64,000 nt of DNA, taken from the NCBI RefSeq assembly GCF_025152745.1, contig NZ_CP104042.1, positions 186,001 through 250,000 on the forward strand, in the 5' to 3' direction. Under the pieces are notes generated by a model, which was not told where the DNA came from, did not search any database, and saw only the letters and a list, made by a program, of their open reading frames with translations. A program made the translations under genes and the position numbers. Of this stretch, positions 8,989 to 18,218 are shown in pieces. Every line of letters starts with the position of its first letter. The stretch's first letter is position 1. The DNA is from Rhizobium sp. WSM4643. GTDB lineage: Bacteria > Pseudomonadota > Alphaproteobacteria > Rhizobiales > Rhizobiaceae.

Positions 8989-11127
8989 CTACTGGTTTCG
9001 CCGCCTGCCCTGCAGCAAGTCGAGAACGGAGTTTGCCGCTTCGAGAACGTTTGTCCCAGGGCCGAACACGGCTGCAACGCCGTGTTCATGCAGGAATTCA
9101 TAGTCCTGTCGCGGGATAACACCGCCGCAGACGACGATGATATCACCACCGCCCTGTTCCCTCAGCCTGTCGATCAACTGTGGTAGCAGCGTCCTGTGAC
9201 CGGCCGCCAGTGACGAGACGCCGACGACATTGACCTTTTCGCTGAGTGCGACGCTGGCAGCTTCCTCCGGTGTCTGGAAGAGGGGACCGGCGAGTACATC
9301 GAAGCCGATGTCGCCGAAGGCCGAGGCGATCACCTTGGCGCCTCGGTCGTGTCCGTCCTGACCGAGCTTGGCGACCATGATCTTCGGCCGGTGACCCATG
9401 GCTTCCGTCACCTCCGTCATGCGGGTCTTGAGCACGGCGAGTTCCGGCTCGTTTTCATACGCCTCGCCGTAGACGCCTTTAATGACTTCAGGGGTCGCGG
9501 CATGATCGCCGAAGGCAGTGCGCATCGCGTCCGATATCTCGCCGACCGTGGCGCGGGCTCGGGCCGCCGCCATGGCGGCTTCCAGCAGGTTGCCCTTGCC
9601 GTTCTGTGCGATCTCCGCCAGGGCCGCCAGCGCCTCGCGCACGGCTCCGCCGTCGCGGCGCCGCTTCGTTTCCTCGATACGTCTGATTTGCGCTTTGCGC
9701 ACCGCGCTGTTGTCGATCTCCAGAATGTCGATCGGCTGCTCGTTGTCGAGCCGGTAACGGTTGACGCCGACGATGACCTCTTCGCCCTTGTCGATCGCCG
9801 CCTGGCGGCGTGCGGCCGCTTCCTCGATCAACCGCTTCGGCAGGCCGTCATTGACGGCTTTCGTCATGCCGCCGAGTGCTTCCACCTCCTCGATCAGCGC
9901 CCAGGCTTTGTCGGCGAGCTCCTTCGTCAGGCTCTCGACGTAATAGGAACCTGCCAGCGGATCGACCACCTTGGTGACGCCTGTCTCGTGCTGCAGGATA
10001 AGCTGCGTGTTGCGGGCGATGCGAGCGGAAAATTCCGTCGGCAGCGCGATCGCCTCGTCGAAGGAATTGGTGTGTAGCGACTGCGTGCCGCCGAGAACGG
10101 CCGACATCGCCTCGAAAGCAGTGCGGATGATGTTGTTATAGGGGTCCTGTTCCTGCAGCGAGACGCCGGAGGTCTGGCAATGGGTGCGCAGCATCAGCGA
10201 AGAGGTCTTCTTCGGCTGGAACTCTTCCATGATACGAGTCCAGAGCAGCCGGGCGGCGCGAAGTTTGGCCGCCTCCATGAAGAAGTTCATGCCGATCGCA
10301 AAGAAGAAGGAGAGCCTTCCGGCGAAATCATCGACGTTGAGGCCCTTGGCGATCGCCGCCCTGACATATTCGCGGCCGTCGGCCAGCGTGAAGGCAAGTT
10401 CCTGCACCAGCGTCGCGCCGGCCTCCTGCATATGATAGCCGGAGATAGAGATCGAATTGAACTTTGGCATCTCCCTTGCGGTATATTCGATGATGTCGGC
10501 AACGATCCGCATCGATGGTTCGGGCGGATAGATATAGGTGTTGCGGACCATGAACTCCTTGAGGATGTCATTTTGGATGGTCCCCGAAAGGTCGGCCCGC
10601 GAAACGCCCTGCTCCTCGCCGGCTACGATGAAGGAGGCGAGGATCGGGATGACGGCGCCGTTCATGGTCATCGATACCGACATTTCGCCGAGCGGAATGC
10701 CGTCGAACAGGATCTTCATGTCCTCGACGCTGTCAATTGCCACCCCTGCCTTGCCGACATCGCCCTCGACGCGCGGATGATCGCTGTCATAACCGCGGTG
10801 GGTGGCAAGGTCGAAAGCGACCGAGAGGCCTTTCTGGCCGGCCGCCAGATTGCGGCGATAAAAGGCGTTTGATTCCTCTGCCGTCGAGAAGCCGGCATAC
10901 TGGCGAATCGTCCAGGGCCGGCCGGCATACATCGTCGCGCGCGGACCGCGGGTGAAAGGCGAAAAACCGGGAAGCGAACCAAGGTGCCCGACGCCGGCGA
11001 GATCCTCGGCCGTATAGAGCGGCTTGACGGCAATGCCTTCCGGCGTCTGCCAGGTCAGCGTTTCGGGCGAGGTGCGCAGTTCCTTTTGCGCAAGCTCCAC
11101 CCAATCCGACAGCGTCTTCTTCGTCAT
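8989..11127 (-). CDS. bhbA: Methylmalonyl-CoA mutase
   Basis: 712-aa cobalamin-dependent mutase interconverting (R)-methylmalonyl-CoA and succinyl-CoA, the last step of propionyl-CoA assimilation. It is the single-chain catalytic form: the substrate-binding TIM barrel occupies residues ~1-560 ([28 protein letters not shown]), then a C-terminal B12-binding domain with the DxHxxG motif in [11 protein letters not shown]. Length matches the family. ATG at 11127 has GGAGGAA 5 nt upstream. Called bhbA in Sinorhizobium meliloti and scpA or mutB elsewhere. It stands alone; no meaB chaperone or epimerase lies in the window. Confidence 0.97.
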   Translation of the reverse strand: MTKKTLSDWVELAQKELRTSPETLTWQTPEGIAVKPLYTAEDLAGVGHLGSLPGFSPFTRGPRATMYAGRPWTIRQYAGFSTAEESNAFYRRNLAAGQKGLSVAFDLATHRGYDSDHPRVEGDVGKAGVAIDSVEDMKILFDGIPLGEMSVSMTMNGAVIPILASFIVAGEEQGVSRADLSGTIQNDILKEFMVRNTYIYPPEPSMRIVADIIEYTAREMPKFNSISISGYHMQEAGATLVQELAFTLADGREYVRAAIAKGLNVDDFAGRLSFFFAIGMNFFMEAAKLRAARLLWTRIMEEFQPKKTSSLMLRTHCQTSGVSLQEQDPYNNIIRTAFEAMSAVLGGTQSLHTNSFDEAIALPTEFSARIARNTQLILQHETGVTKVVDPLAGSYYVESLTKELADKAWALIEEVEALGGMTKAVNDGLPKRLIEEAAARRQAAIDKGEEVIVGVNRYRLDNEQPIDILEIDNSAVRKAQIRRIEETKRRRDGGAVREALAALAEIAQNGKGNLLEAAMAAARARATVGEISDAMRTAFGDHAATPEVIKGVYGEAYENEPELAVLKTRMTEVTEAMGHRPKIMVAKLGQDGHDRGAKVIASAFGDIGFDVLAGPLFQTPEEAASVALSEKVNVVGVSSLAAGHRTLLPQLIDRLREQGGGDIIVVCGGVIPRQDYEFLHEHGVAAVFGPGTNVLEAANSVLDLLQGRRRNQ

Positions 11128-11254
11128 GCGGTTCCTCCGGCCTTTTTCATCCTCAGCCTACCATTTCACCGGCCCCTCGTGCGATAGAGCCCGAACAGGA
11201 TGATTTTAGGCCGAGCCGGCCAAAAATCTGAATCCTGTTCTATATTATATAGTT

Positions 11255-11304
11255 AGAGCATGATGTCGTCCTAAAACCGCTCACACTTTTCAGCATCATG
11301 CTCT
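11255..11304. repeat. RIME1-type intergenic palindrome
   Basis: A 50-bp element bounded by AGAGCATGATG (11255-11265) and its perfect reverse complement CATCATGCTCT (11294-11304), with the interior ACCGCTCACACTTTT. This matches what I recall of the Rhizobium-specific intergenic mosaic element RIME1, found in many copies in rhizobial genomes. It lies between the divergent mutase and LLM monooxygenase genes. An AT-rich TATATTATATAG stretch just left of it could hold a promoter. Confidence 0.75.
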
Positions 11305-11360
11305 AGGATAATTAATGCGGCAAATCCTTGATTTCTATTGCCGGCTTTGGGACCCGCCTC

Positions 11361-12719
11361 ATGAAGACCATGCAGATCTATGCCTTTGACATGAACTGCG
11401 TCGGCCATATCAACCACGGCCTGTGGACGCATCCGCGCGACCGCTCAGCGCAGTATACCGATCTCGACTACTGGACGGAGTTTGCCAAGACCGCCGAACG
11501 CGGCAAGCTGGACGGCATCTTCCTGGCCGACATCGTCGGTGTCTACGATGTCTACAGGGGTAGCCCGGCGCCGGTGATCGAGACGGGCGCGCAGATCCCG
11601 GTCAATGATCCGCTGATCCCGGTTTCGGCGATGGCCTATGTCACCAAACATCTGGGTTTCGGCGTCACCGTCAACACCACCTACGAGCCGCCCTTCCTGC
11701 TGGCGCGGCGCATGTCGACGCTCGACCACCTGACCAAGGGACGGATCGGCTGGAACATCGTCACGGGTTATCTCGACAGTGCGGCCCGCAGCATGGGTTT
11801 CGACAAGCTGCCGGAACATGATGCGCGTTACGACGCAGCCGAAGAATATCTCGAAATTCTCTACAAGCTCTGGGAAGGGAGTTGGGACGACGATGCGGTG
11901 CTGCGCGACAAGGCGGGTGGCGTCTATGCAGATCCCTCCAAAGTGCGCACGGTCCGTCACGACGGTAAATATTACCGGATGGAGGGCATTCATCTTTCCG
12001 AGCCCTCGCCGCAGCGCACGCCCCTGCTCTTCCAGGCCGGCGCCTCGGCACGTGGGCAGGATTTCGCCGCACGCCACGCCGAATGCGTCTTCATTGCCGG
12101 GCCGAATCCCAAGGCGGCCAAGCCGACCGTCGATGCGCTGCGGGCGAAGGCGGAGGAATTCGGCCGCGGCGCCGACGCATTGAAGATCCTGAGCCTGATC
12201 ACCGTCGTCGTCGGGCGGACGGAGAAGGAAGCACGGGACAAGCTGGAGGACTACCGCCGCCATGCGAGCGTCGAGGCTTCGCTTGCGCATTACTCCGCTT
12301 CGACAGGCATCGACTTTTCGAAGTTTGGATTGGACGACGTCATCGACCAGAACTCGACCAACGCCAATCAATCCGCGCTTGCGGCCATCACGAAACAGGC
12401 GCCAAAGCCGGTGACGCTGCGTGACATCATCGACCAGATGGTGCTCGGCAGCCGGATGAAGCCGATAGTGGGCTCGCCCGACCAGATCGCCGATCATCTC
12501 GCGACATGGATCGAAGAGGGTGACATCGACGGCTTCAATCTGGCGCGGACAGTGGCGCCGGAAAGCCTGCGCGATTTCGTCGACCTAGTGGTGCCGGTGC
12601 TGCAGGAGCGCGGCGTCTTTAAGGCGGACTATGCTGCAGGACCCTTGCGGCAGAAGCTTTTCGGAGGCGGGAACGGCAGGTTGCCCGCCGCTCATCCCGC
12701 CGCCCAGTTCCGGCGCTGA
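11361..12719 (+). CDS. LLM-class flavin-dependent monooxygenase (NtaA/SnaA/DszA family)
   Basis: 452-aa TIM-barrel FMN-dependent monooxygenase of the two-component type, related to nitrilotriacetate, pristinamycin and dibenzothiophene-sulfone monooxygenases. Visible family signatures: LTKGRIGWNIVTGYLD, the YRMEGIHL region and SPQRTPLLFQAG. Such enzymes use reduced FMN from a separate reductase; a matching FMN reductase lies at 15883-16443. ATG at 11361 (MKTMQIYAF) is preferred to an in-frame TTG 33 bp upstream; no strong ribosome binding site is seen. It converges on metI with a 1-bp gap. With the methionine transporter genes it suggests use of an organic sulfur compound; the substrate is unknown. 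Confidence 0.92.
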   Translation: MKTMQIYAFDMNCVGHINHGLWTHPRDRSAQYTDLDYWTEFAKTAERGKLDGIFLADIVGVYDVYRGSPAPVIETGAQIPVNDPLIPVSAMAYVTKHLGFGVTVNTTYEPPFLLARRMSTLDHLTKGRIGWNIVTGYLDSAARSMGFDKLPEHDARYDAAEEYLEILYKLWEGSWDDDAVLRDKAGGVYADPSKVRTVRHDGKYYRMEGIHLSEPSPQRTPLLFQAGASARGQDFAARHAECVFIAGPNPKAAKPTVDALRAKAEEFGRGADALKILSLITVVVGRTEKEARDKLEDYRRHASVEASLAHYSASTGIDFSKFGLDDVIDQNSTNANQSALAAITKQAPKPVTLRDIIDQMVLGSRMKPIVGSPDQIADHLATWIEEGDIDGFNLARTVAPESLRDFVDLVVPVLQERGVFKADYAAGPLRQKLFGGGNGRLPAAHPAAQFRR

Positions 12720-12720
12720 C

Positions 12721-13374
12721 TTATCGGTGGTCCAGCTTGGCGACCAGCCGGTCGCCAAGCCACTGGATGCCGCAGACGAGCACGATGAGGACGGCCACCA
12801 CCGCGATCATCACACTGGTTTCGAAACGTTGATAGCCATAGCGGATGGCGAGGTCGCCGAGGCCGCCGGCGCCGATCGCGCCGGCCATGGCCGAGGCGCC
12901 GATCAGCGTTACCAGCGTGACGGTGAAACCGGCGACGATGCCCGGCAGCGCTTCGGGCACCAGCACCTCTCGGATGATCGTCCAGCGGTTGCCGCCCATG
13001 GCGCGCACGGCATCGATCAGCCCGCGGTCGACCTCGCGCAGCGATACTTCGGCAATGCGGGCGTAGTAGGGCGTTGCAGCGATGGCGAGTGGCACGATGG
13101 CCGCCCAGGTGCCGAGCGCGGTGCCGACGATCAGCCGCGTCAGCGGGATCAGCGCCACCAGCAGGATGATGAAGGGTATCGAGCGAAAGCCGTTGATGAC
13201 TGCGCCGAGCACGCGATTGATCCAGATGTTTTCGGCGATGCCGCCGCGCGCCGTCGCGACCAGGGCAAGGCCGAGCGGCAGGCCGGCGACGAGCGAAATC
13301 ACTCCCGAGGCGACCGTCATCAGGATCGTCTCCCAAAGGGAGCGAATGAGCAGTTCAAGCATGATCGGTGTCAT
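12721..13374 (-). CDS. metI: D/L-methionine ABC transporter permease MetI
   Basis: 217-aa inner-membrane permease with about five transmembrane helices and the EAA loop (DAVRAMGGNRWTIIREVLVPEALPGI). It forms the channel of the MetNIQ methionine importer. ATG at 13374 has GGAGGT 8 nt upstream and overlaps the end of metN by 20 bp, which indicates translational coupling. Length and sequence are standard for the family. Last gene of the leftward metQ-metN-metI unit. Confidence 0.95.
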   Translation of the reverse strand: MTPIMLELLIRSLWETILMTVASGVISLVAGLPLGLALVATARGGIAENIWINRVLGAVINGFRSIPFIILLVALIPLTRLIVGTALGTWAAIVPLAIAATPYYARIAEVSLREVDRGLIDAVRAMGGNRWTIIREVLVPEALPGIVAGFTVTLVTLIGASAMAGAIGAGGLGDLAIRYGYQRFETSVMIAVVAVLIVLVCGIQWLGDRLVAKLDHR

Positions 13375-14440
13375 AACCAAGCACCTCCACCCGGGCGGAC
13401 CGGGCCATCAGGAATTGTTCGACCTTTCCGGCAAGGGCGGGGTCGCGCGCGGGAACGGCGATGAAGAACCGCGCCACCGGCTGGTTCTGGATGTGGTCGA
13501 TGCCGCCATGGACGAGGCGGAAGGAATGCGGCAGCGCCGCCGAGAGTTCGGCAAACAGCGCGCCCCGCGCCTGCGGGCCAGCGAGATCGACGCTGAGGAT
13601 CGCTTCGCTGCCCGCCGCAGCCGACAGCCGGCCGGCGATATGCTCAGGAAGCTGCGGGCGGATGCCGCCGAGCAGGCTCCTGGTGATGTCAGCCTGCGGG
13701 TTGGCGAAGATCGACCAGACCTGCCCTTCCTCGACGATCCGCCCGGCATCGATGACTGCGACGCGATCGGCAATGCCGCGGACCACTTCCATCTCATGGG
13801 TGATCAGCAGAATGGTCAGTCCGAGCTTACGGTTGATATTCCTAAGCAGCGCCAGGATCGACCGGGTCGTTTCCGGATCGAGTGCCGATGTCGCCTCGTC
13901 GGACAACAGCAGTGCCGGGCGTGCCGCGAGCGCGCGGGCGATGCCGACGCGTTGTTTCTGGCCACCGGACAGCGATGCGAGATAGGCCTTGGCCTTGTCC
14001 GCAAGGCCGACGAGATCGAGCAGCTCATGCGCCCGTTTCAGGCGATCACTCTTTGCAAGACCCTCGATCTTCAGTGGCAGCGCGACGTTTTCCTCGACGG
14101 TTTTGGCGGAAAGCAGATTGAAATGCTGGAAGATCATGCCGATGCGGCGGCGCAGCGGCTGCAGTTCCTGTTCTGAAAGTCCGGTGATGTCTCGGCCTTC
14201 GATGAGGATCTCGCCGCTATCGGCGCGCTCCAGGCCGTTCAGGCAGCGGATCAGCGTCGATTTGCCGGCGCCGCTGCGGCCGATGATGCCGAGGATTTCG
14301 CCTCTCTTCACCGTCAGCGAAATGCCGTCGAGGGCTGCAGTGGTTCCGAACCGCCGCTTCACGTCGGTAAGCCTCACCACCTCTTCGGTCGCCGCTTGAG
14401 ACTGCGCCTCGATCACCGTGGTGGAAACAAGGGAATTCAT
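13355..14440 (-). CDS. metN: Methionine ABC transporter ATP-binding protein MetN
   Basis: 361-aa ATPase of the methionine importer. Walker A GRSGAGKST, signature LSGGQKQRVGIARALA, Walker B LLLSDEATSALDP, then the C-terminal NIL/ACT-like domain (residues ~270-350) that in E. coli MetN binds methionine and inhibits transport. ATG at 14440 has AAGGAAA upstream; a TTG 24 bp earlier is less likely. It is separated from metQ by 361 bp holding a hairpin and a 276-bp fold-back element, so metN-metI expression may be set apart from metQ. Confidence 0.96.
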   Translation of the reverse strand: MNSLVSTTVIEAQSQAATEEVVRLTDVKRRFGTTAALDGISLTVKRGEILGIIGRSGAGKSTLIRCLNGLERADSGEILIEGRDITGLSEQELQPLRRRIGMIFQHFNLLSAKTVEENVALPLKIEGLAKSDRLKRAHELLDLVGLADKAKAYLASLSGGQKQRVGIARALAARPALLLSDEATSALDPETTRSILALLRNINRKLGLTILLITHEMEVVRGIADRVAVIDAGRIVEEGQVWSIFANPQADITRSLLGGIRPQLPEHIAGRLSAAAGSEAILSVDLAGPQARGALFAELSAALPHSFRLVHGGIDHIQNQPVARFFIAVPARDPALAGKVEQFLMARSARVEVLGYDTDHA

Positions 14441-14463
14441 GTGGTTTTCCTTACAAATACTCA

Positions 14464-14496
14464 AGGCGGTCCGGGCAAAGAACGCCCGGACCGCCT
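14464..14496 (-). terminator. 13-bp perfect hairpin in metN leader
   Basis: AGGCGGTCCGGGC (14464-14476) pairs perfectly with 14484-14496 around a 7-nt loop, 24 nt upstream of the metN start. GC-rich and terminator-like, but on the minus strand it is followed by TTGAGTATTTG rather than a clean U-run. It could be a partial terminator or mRNA-stabilising stem between metQ and metN. Confidence 0.5.
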
Positions 14497-14507
14497 CTCG
14501 GCAGGCC

Positions 14508-14783
14508 TTAGAGCCTTTCCGGGCTAGATTGAAGCATTCTGCCGGAGCAGATTTTCGTCAGGATCAAAGGCGATTGGCGACGGGCATACCCCTTGGTACG
14601 TCCGAGCCGATCGCCTTTGATCCCGGCGGAAAGATGCCCGGCCCTTCGGGTTGGCTGAAACGGGCCGGCTGATCGACCGGCCGGCTTGGCCGTAGAACCG
14701 GGCTACGACGCGCGCCGGCCGGTCGACCATCCGACTCCGTTTGAGCCAACAGAATGCTTCAATCTAACCCGGAAAGGCTCTAA
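14508..14783. repeat. 276-bp fold-back element with 34-bp terminal inverted repeats
   Basis: Ends 14508-14541 and 14750-14783 are inverted repeats (TTAGAGCCTTTCCGGG at the outer edge) with one mismatch at 14524. Inside are two more perfect stems: GGATCAAAGGCGAT (14561-14574) with 14610-14623, and TCGACCGGCCGGC (14673-14685) with 14714-14726. The whole can fold as a cloverleaf or cruciform. No ORF. It resembles rhizobial intergenic mosaic elements or a MITE; the exact family is not known to me. It sits between metQ and metN. Confidence 0.75.
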
Positions 14784-14801
14784 CCCCAGCCCTGCCTTTG
14801 A

Positions 14802-15641
14802 TCAATAGGCGCTGAGACCGGTGCCCTTGTAGACCTTATCGAATTCGGCCTTGACGGTGTCGTTCTGATAAGAAGACACAAGCGTCTTGACCCATTCGGC
14901 ATCCTTGTTGTCGTCCTTGACGGCAATGAAGTTGCGGTACGGATTATCGGCGATCGGCTCCTGGGCGATGCGTTCGGCCGGAGAAAGACCGCTCTTCAGC
15001 GCCCAGTCGGTGTTGACGACACCGGCATCCAGATCGTCGATCGAACGGCCGACGATGCCGGCGTCGAGTTCCTTGATCTCGATCTTCTTCGGATTGTCGG
15101 TGACGTCGGCGACGGTCGCGAGAATACCGGTGCCCTCCTTCAGTTTGATCAGGCCTTCGTTCTGGAGAACGCGCAGCGCACGGCCTTCGTTCGAAGGATC
15201 GTTCGGCACGCCGATGACGGCACCTTCCGGGATCTCGGCGACGGACTTGTACTTCTTGGTGTAAAGGCCGATCGGCCAGACCCCGGTATAACCGACGCGA
15301 ATGATGTGATAGCCGTGCTGCTGGATCTGGTTGTCGAGATAGGGCTGGTGCTGGAAGGCGTTGGCATCGATTTCGCCGCGCTCCAGCGCTTCATTCGGCT
15401 GAGTGTAGTCGTTAAAGATGACGGTCTCGATCTTGAGACCTTTCTTGCCCGCCTCGCTTGCGACCACGCGCCAAATATCCTCCTCCTCGCCGGCCATGAT
15501 GCCGACCTTGATCGACTTGTCCCCGGCAAAGGAAGAAGCGGGTGCTGCAAGGGTAAAGAGTGCGGCAGCGGAAACGGCCACGGCGGCAAGAGCCGCGCGG
15601 CGCGAAAGGTGGAAGCCGTGAAGATTTTTGTTCTTGGTCAT
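14802..15641 (-). CDS. metQ: Methionine ABC transporter substrate-binding protein MetQ
   Basis: 279-aa periplasmic NlpA/MetQ-family binding protein. N-terminal signal peptide with an RR pair (HLSRRAALAAVAV) and cleavage near SSFAG, so Sec or possibly Tat export; no lipobox cysteine, so a soluble periplasmic form. The mature part shows VGIMAGEEEDIW, FNDYTQPNEAL and DANAFQHQPYLD, the MetQ ligand-binding signatures. ATG at 15641 chosen because it starts the signal peptide directly. It is upstream of metN-metI on the same strand, with the fold-back element between. Confidence 0.95.
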   Translation of the reverse strand: MTKNKNLHGFHLSRRAALAAVAVSAAALFTLAAPASSFAGDKSIKVGIMAGEEEDIWRVVASEAGKKGLKIETVIFNDYTQPNEALERGEIDANAFQHQPYLDNQIQQHGYHIIRVGYTGVWPIGLYTKKYKSVAEIPEGAVIGVPNDPSNEGRALRVLQNEGLIKLKEGTGILATVADVTDNPKKIEIKELDAGIVGRSIDDLDAGVVNTDWALKSGLSPAERIAQEPIADNPYRNFIAVKDDNKDAEWVKTLVSSYQNDTVKAEFDKVYKGTGLSAY

Positions 15642-15798
15642 TGTTATCCCGTCTGACTGAATGAGGCCGAACGCCCCGAGCAGGCCGATCATGGCAAATG
15701 CGCGTATCGAAGGCGAAGTACGAATGTCTGATGTGGAGGAACGGCCGGAAAAACTCTTGCCCTGCCATCGATATCGGCAGGATAAATTTCCATCAAAT

Positions 15799-15808
15799 TA
15801 GTGGATTA
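15799..15808 (-). promoter_or_regulatory. TAATCCACTA motif upstream of metQ
   Basis: The 10-mer TAGTGGATTA (plus strand) occurs here, 158 bp before metQ, and again at 16508-16517, 65 bp before the FMN reductase gene; both are in AT-rich flanks and in the same orientation relative to their gene. A shared activator site for sulfur-limitation control is a reasonable guess; the regulator is not identified. Confidence 0.35.
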
Positions 15809-15837
15809 TACTTGGCAGCGAGGATGGCGCGAAAGCG

Positions 15838-15863
15838 AAAACGGCGCCTCCGCGGCGCCGTTT
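15838..15863 (-). terminator. Rho-independent terminator of the FMN reductase gene
   Basis: Perfect 10-bp stem AAACGGCGCC (15839-15848) with 15854-15863, 5-nt loop, followed on the minus strand by TTTTCGCTTT. It lies 20 bp after the reductase stop and ends that transcript before the metQ leader. Confidence 0.8.
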
Positions 15864-15882
15864 CAAGTCTATCCCGTACGCT

Positions 15883-16443
15883 TCACTCGGCGGCGATAAG
15901 CGCTTGATTCCGGTTGGGAAAGAAGGCCGCGAGCTCGCCAATGACCTCCCCGATCCGAGTGCAAAGCGGGTCGGACGAGGCACGGTAATGGGTGAAGTCG
16001 CGGTCGGACGCGTAGACGGCGGTCGGCAGCGTGTAAGACATGAAAAAACCGAAGAGCGGGCGGAGCTGGTGCTCGACCATCAGCGCATGCCGGTCGCCGC
16101 CGCCGGTCGCGGTGATGATGATCGGCTTGGCGCGCAACTCATGCGGGTCGATCAGGTCGATCAGATGCTTGAAGAGGCCGGGATAGCTGCCCTTGTAGGT
16201 CGGCGCTCCGATGACCAGCACATCGGCACTGACGATATCGTCGATGACTTCCTTGGCGCGATTGTCGAGATCGTCACGGCGCAGCGCCAAACCAAGCGAG
16301 GGGCCGACATCGGTCAGGTCGTAGACAGTGTTGTCGAAGCCGTATTTCTCGCTGGCGAGACCGGCAATATTTTCGACAAGCGCAAAGGTCTTCGACGGGC
16401 GGTTGAAACTACCCGCTAGGCCGACCAGTTTGGGAGCAGACAT
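15883..16443 (-). CDS. NADPH-dependent FMN reductase
   Basis: 186-aa flavodoxin-fold reductase (SsuE/MsuE type) that supplies FMNH2 to two-component monooxygenases. Motifs: LVGLAGSFNRPSKTFAL (phosphate-binding loop for FMN) and VLVIGAPTYKGSYPGLFKHLIDLI, the family signature. ATG at 16443 has GGAAGG upstream; an in-frame TTG 15 bp earlier overlaps that site. The likely partner is the LLM monooxygenase at 11361; the two enzymes flank metINQ. Probably expressed under sulfur limitation, judged from the context and the motif at 16508. Confidence 0.92.
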   Translation of the reverse strand: MSAPKLVGLAGSFNRPSKTFALVENIAGLASEKYGFDNTVYDLTDVGPSLGLALRRDDLDNRAKEVIDDIVSADVLVIGAPTYKGSYPGLFKHLIDLIDPHELRAKPIIITATGGGDRHALMVEHQLRPLFGFFMSYTLPTAVYASDRDFTHYRASSDPLCTRIGEVIGELAAFFPNRNQALIAAE

Positions 16444-16507
16444 GCCATTTCCTTCCAATATCGTGCCGAAATCGACGTCATTGTTGGACGAATATTATCT
16501 ATAAAAA

Positions 16508-16517
16508 TAGTGGATTA
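16508..16517 (-). promoter_or_regulatory. TAATCCACTA motif upstream of the FMN reductase gene
   Basis: Second copy of the 10-mer shared with the metQ leader. It is followed on the minus strand by an AT-rich run (TTTTTATAGATAATATTC) that could supply the promoter. The remaining spacer up to 16659 contains a weak inverted repeat (TGCATCGAG, 16598-16606, with 16630-16638) and nothing else clear. Confidence 0.35.
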
Positions 16518-16659
16518 AAGGAATGATGATCCCTCTTCCTCAAAGGAGGAGAAAAATACGTTCGGGCCTTTGGGCGACGGCGACGTGCGAAACTGGATGC
16601 ATCGAGTCGGCGTGTCGGTGACATTTTGGCTCGATGCATTGTCCGTGAGCGATGTCGCC

Positions 16660-17862
16660 TCAGACCGGTTTCTGCTTAGGAATGCGCGGCAGGAAGACCG
16701 TCAGGAGACCGAGCAGCGGCAGGTAGGAGCAGATACGGTAGACGAAATCGATGCCGTGGGTATCGGCGAAATCGCCGAGCAGCGCCGCCCCAAGCCCCCC
16801 TGCCCCGAAGGCGAACCCGAAGAAGACGCCGGCAATCAGCCCGACGCGCCCGGGCACCAGTTCCTGTGCGAAGACGACGATTGCCGAGAAAGCCGAAGCG
16901 AAGATCAGGCCGATGACGATGCTGAGCACGCCCGTCCAGAAAAGGTTCGCATATGGAAGCAGGAGCGCGAAGGGAATGACGCCGAGGATCGAGAACCAGA
17001 TGACGAAACGCGCGCCGAAGCGGTCACCGATCGGCCCGCCGAGGAACGTGCCGACGGCAACCGAGCCGAGGAACAGAAAAAGCATCAGCTGTGCCTGCTG
17101 CACGCTGAGGGCAAACTTGTCGATGACATAGAAGGTGAAGTAGCTCGATACGCTCGCCATGTAGACATTCTTCGTTGCCGTCAGCAACACGAGAATCAGC
17201 AGCGCCCAGACGACCCGGTTCTGCGGCAGCGGCAGGGTCCGGCTTATTGCCGGCTTGCTGGCATTCTGGCGCCTGTGGCTGATGTACCAGTTGCCGACCC
17301 AGCTCAGCACGATCATGCCGACCATGGCGATGGCGGCGAACCAGGAAACGCTGTGCTGGCCGAGCGGCAGCACGATGAAGGCGGCAAGCAACGGACCGAT
17401 CGCCTGGCCGGCATTGCCACCGACCTGGAAGAAGGATTGGGCGAAACCGTGGCGACCACCGGAGGCAAGACGGGCGACGCGCGACGATTCCGGATGGAAG
17501 ACCGCCGAGCCGAAGCCGATCAGGCTGGCGGCAAGCAGCAGCAGTTCGAAGCTGCCGGCATTGCCGAGCAGAATGAGGCCGCAAAAGGTACTCGCCATGC
17601 CCACAGGCAGCGAATAGGGCATCGGCCAGCGGTCAGTGACGATGCCGACCAGCGGCTGCAGCAGCGACGCCGTAACCTGGAAAGTCATGGTGAGGAGGCC
17701 GATCTGGACAAAATCGAGATCGTAGTTCGTCTTGAACAGCGGATAGAGCGAGGCGAGCAACGACTGCATGATGTCGTTCAGCATATGGCAGAAGCTGACC
17801 GCCATGAGGATAGACATCGTTGTTTTTTCGAAACGGGGCGCGCTCTCGGCAACGGTTGCCAT
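16660..17862 (-). CDS. MFS efflux transporter, fosmidomycin-resistance (Fsr) type
   Basis: 400-aa major-facilitator protein with about 12 hydrophobic segments. The N-terminal half carries MAVSFCHMLNDIMQSLLASLYPLF and the A-loop DRWPMPYSLPVG; FHPESSRVARLASGGRHGFAQS is characteristic of Fsr-like proteins. Predicted proton-driven export of a small molecule; the true substrate is unknown. ATG at 17862 has AGGAGAAG upstream (a TTG lies one codon earlier). Stands alone, transcribed leftward. Confidence 0.9.
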   Translation of the reverse strand: MATVAESAPRFEKTTMSILMAVSFCHMLNDIMQSLLASLYPLFKTNYDLDFVQIGLLTMTFQVTASLLQPLVGIVTDRWPMPYSLPVGMASTFCGLILLGNAGSFELLLLAASLIGFGSAVFHPESSRVARLASGGRHGFAQSFFQVGGNAGQAIGPLLAAFIVLPLGQHSVSWFAAIAMVGMIVLSWVGNWYISHRRQNASKPAISRTLPLPQNRVVWALLILVLLTATKNVYMASVSSYFTFYVIDKFALSVQQAQLMLFLFLGSVAVGTFLGGPIGDRFGARFVIWFSILGVIPFALLLPYANLFWTGVLSIVIGLIFASAFSAIVVFAQELVPGRVGLIAGVFFGFAFGAGGLGAALLGDFADTHGIDFVYRICSYLPLLGLLTVFLPRIPKQKPV

Positions 17863-18218
17863 CAATACTTCTCCTGCACAGGCACGGCCGATGCAGTGCC
17901 ACGTCGCTTTTGTTCGATGGATTTTCGGGCGATCGGGGCTGGGAAGACTCTCGTGCGACGGTCGCGGAAGTGCATTTAGCGTAAGCGGAGACGCAATTAC
18001 AGCCCGGTTTTATCCGTATTGGTACGGCTTTTGTTCGATTTGCTCTTCGGACGAGTGATTTCTGCCTAGCTCAACGTCTTTCCAGGCGGGCTTTCATACC
18101 ACAGTCGGTCGCGATCATCGCATATCCAGTATGCTATGTGAAAACAACCATGGAAAAGCCATGCAGGGGATACTACAGCTTCCCCGATTGAAAATGCGAT
18201 CGAGGCTGAAAACACACG
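17863..18218. other. Divergent intergenic region between MFS and XRE genes
   Basis: 356 bp without a gene. The only structure noted is GCATATCCAGTATGC (18120-18134), a short imperfect dyad about 85 bp before the XRE gene that could be an autoregulatory site. No convincing promoter hexamers or small ORF were found. Confidence 0.35.
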
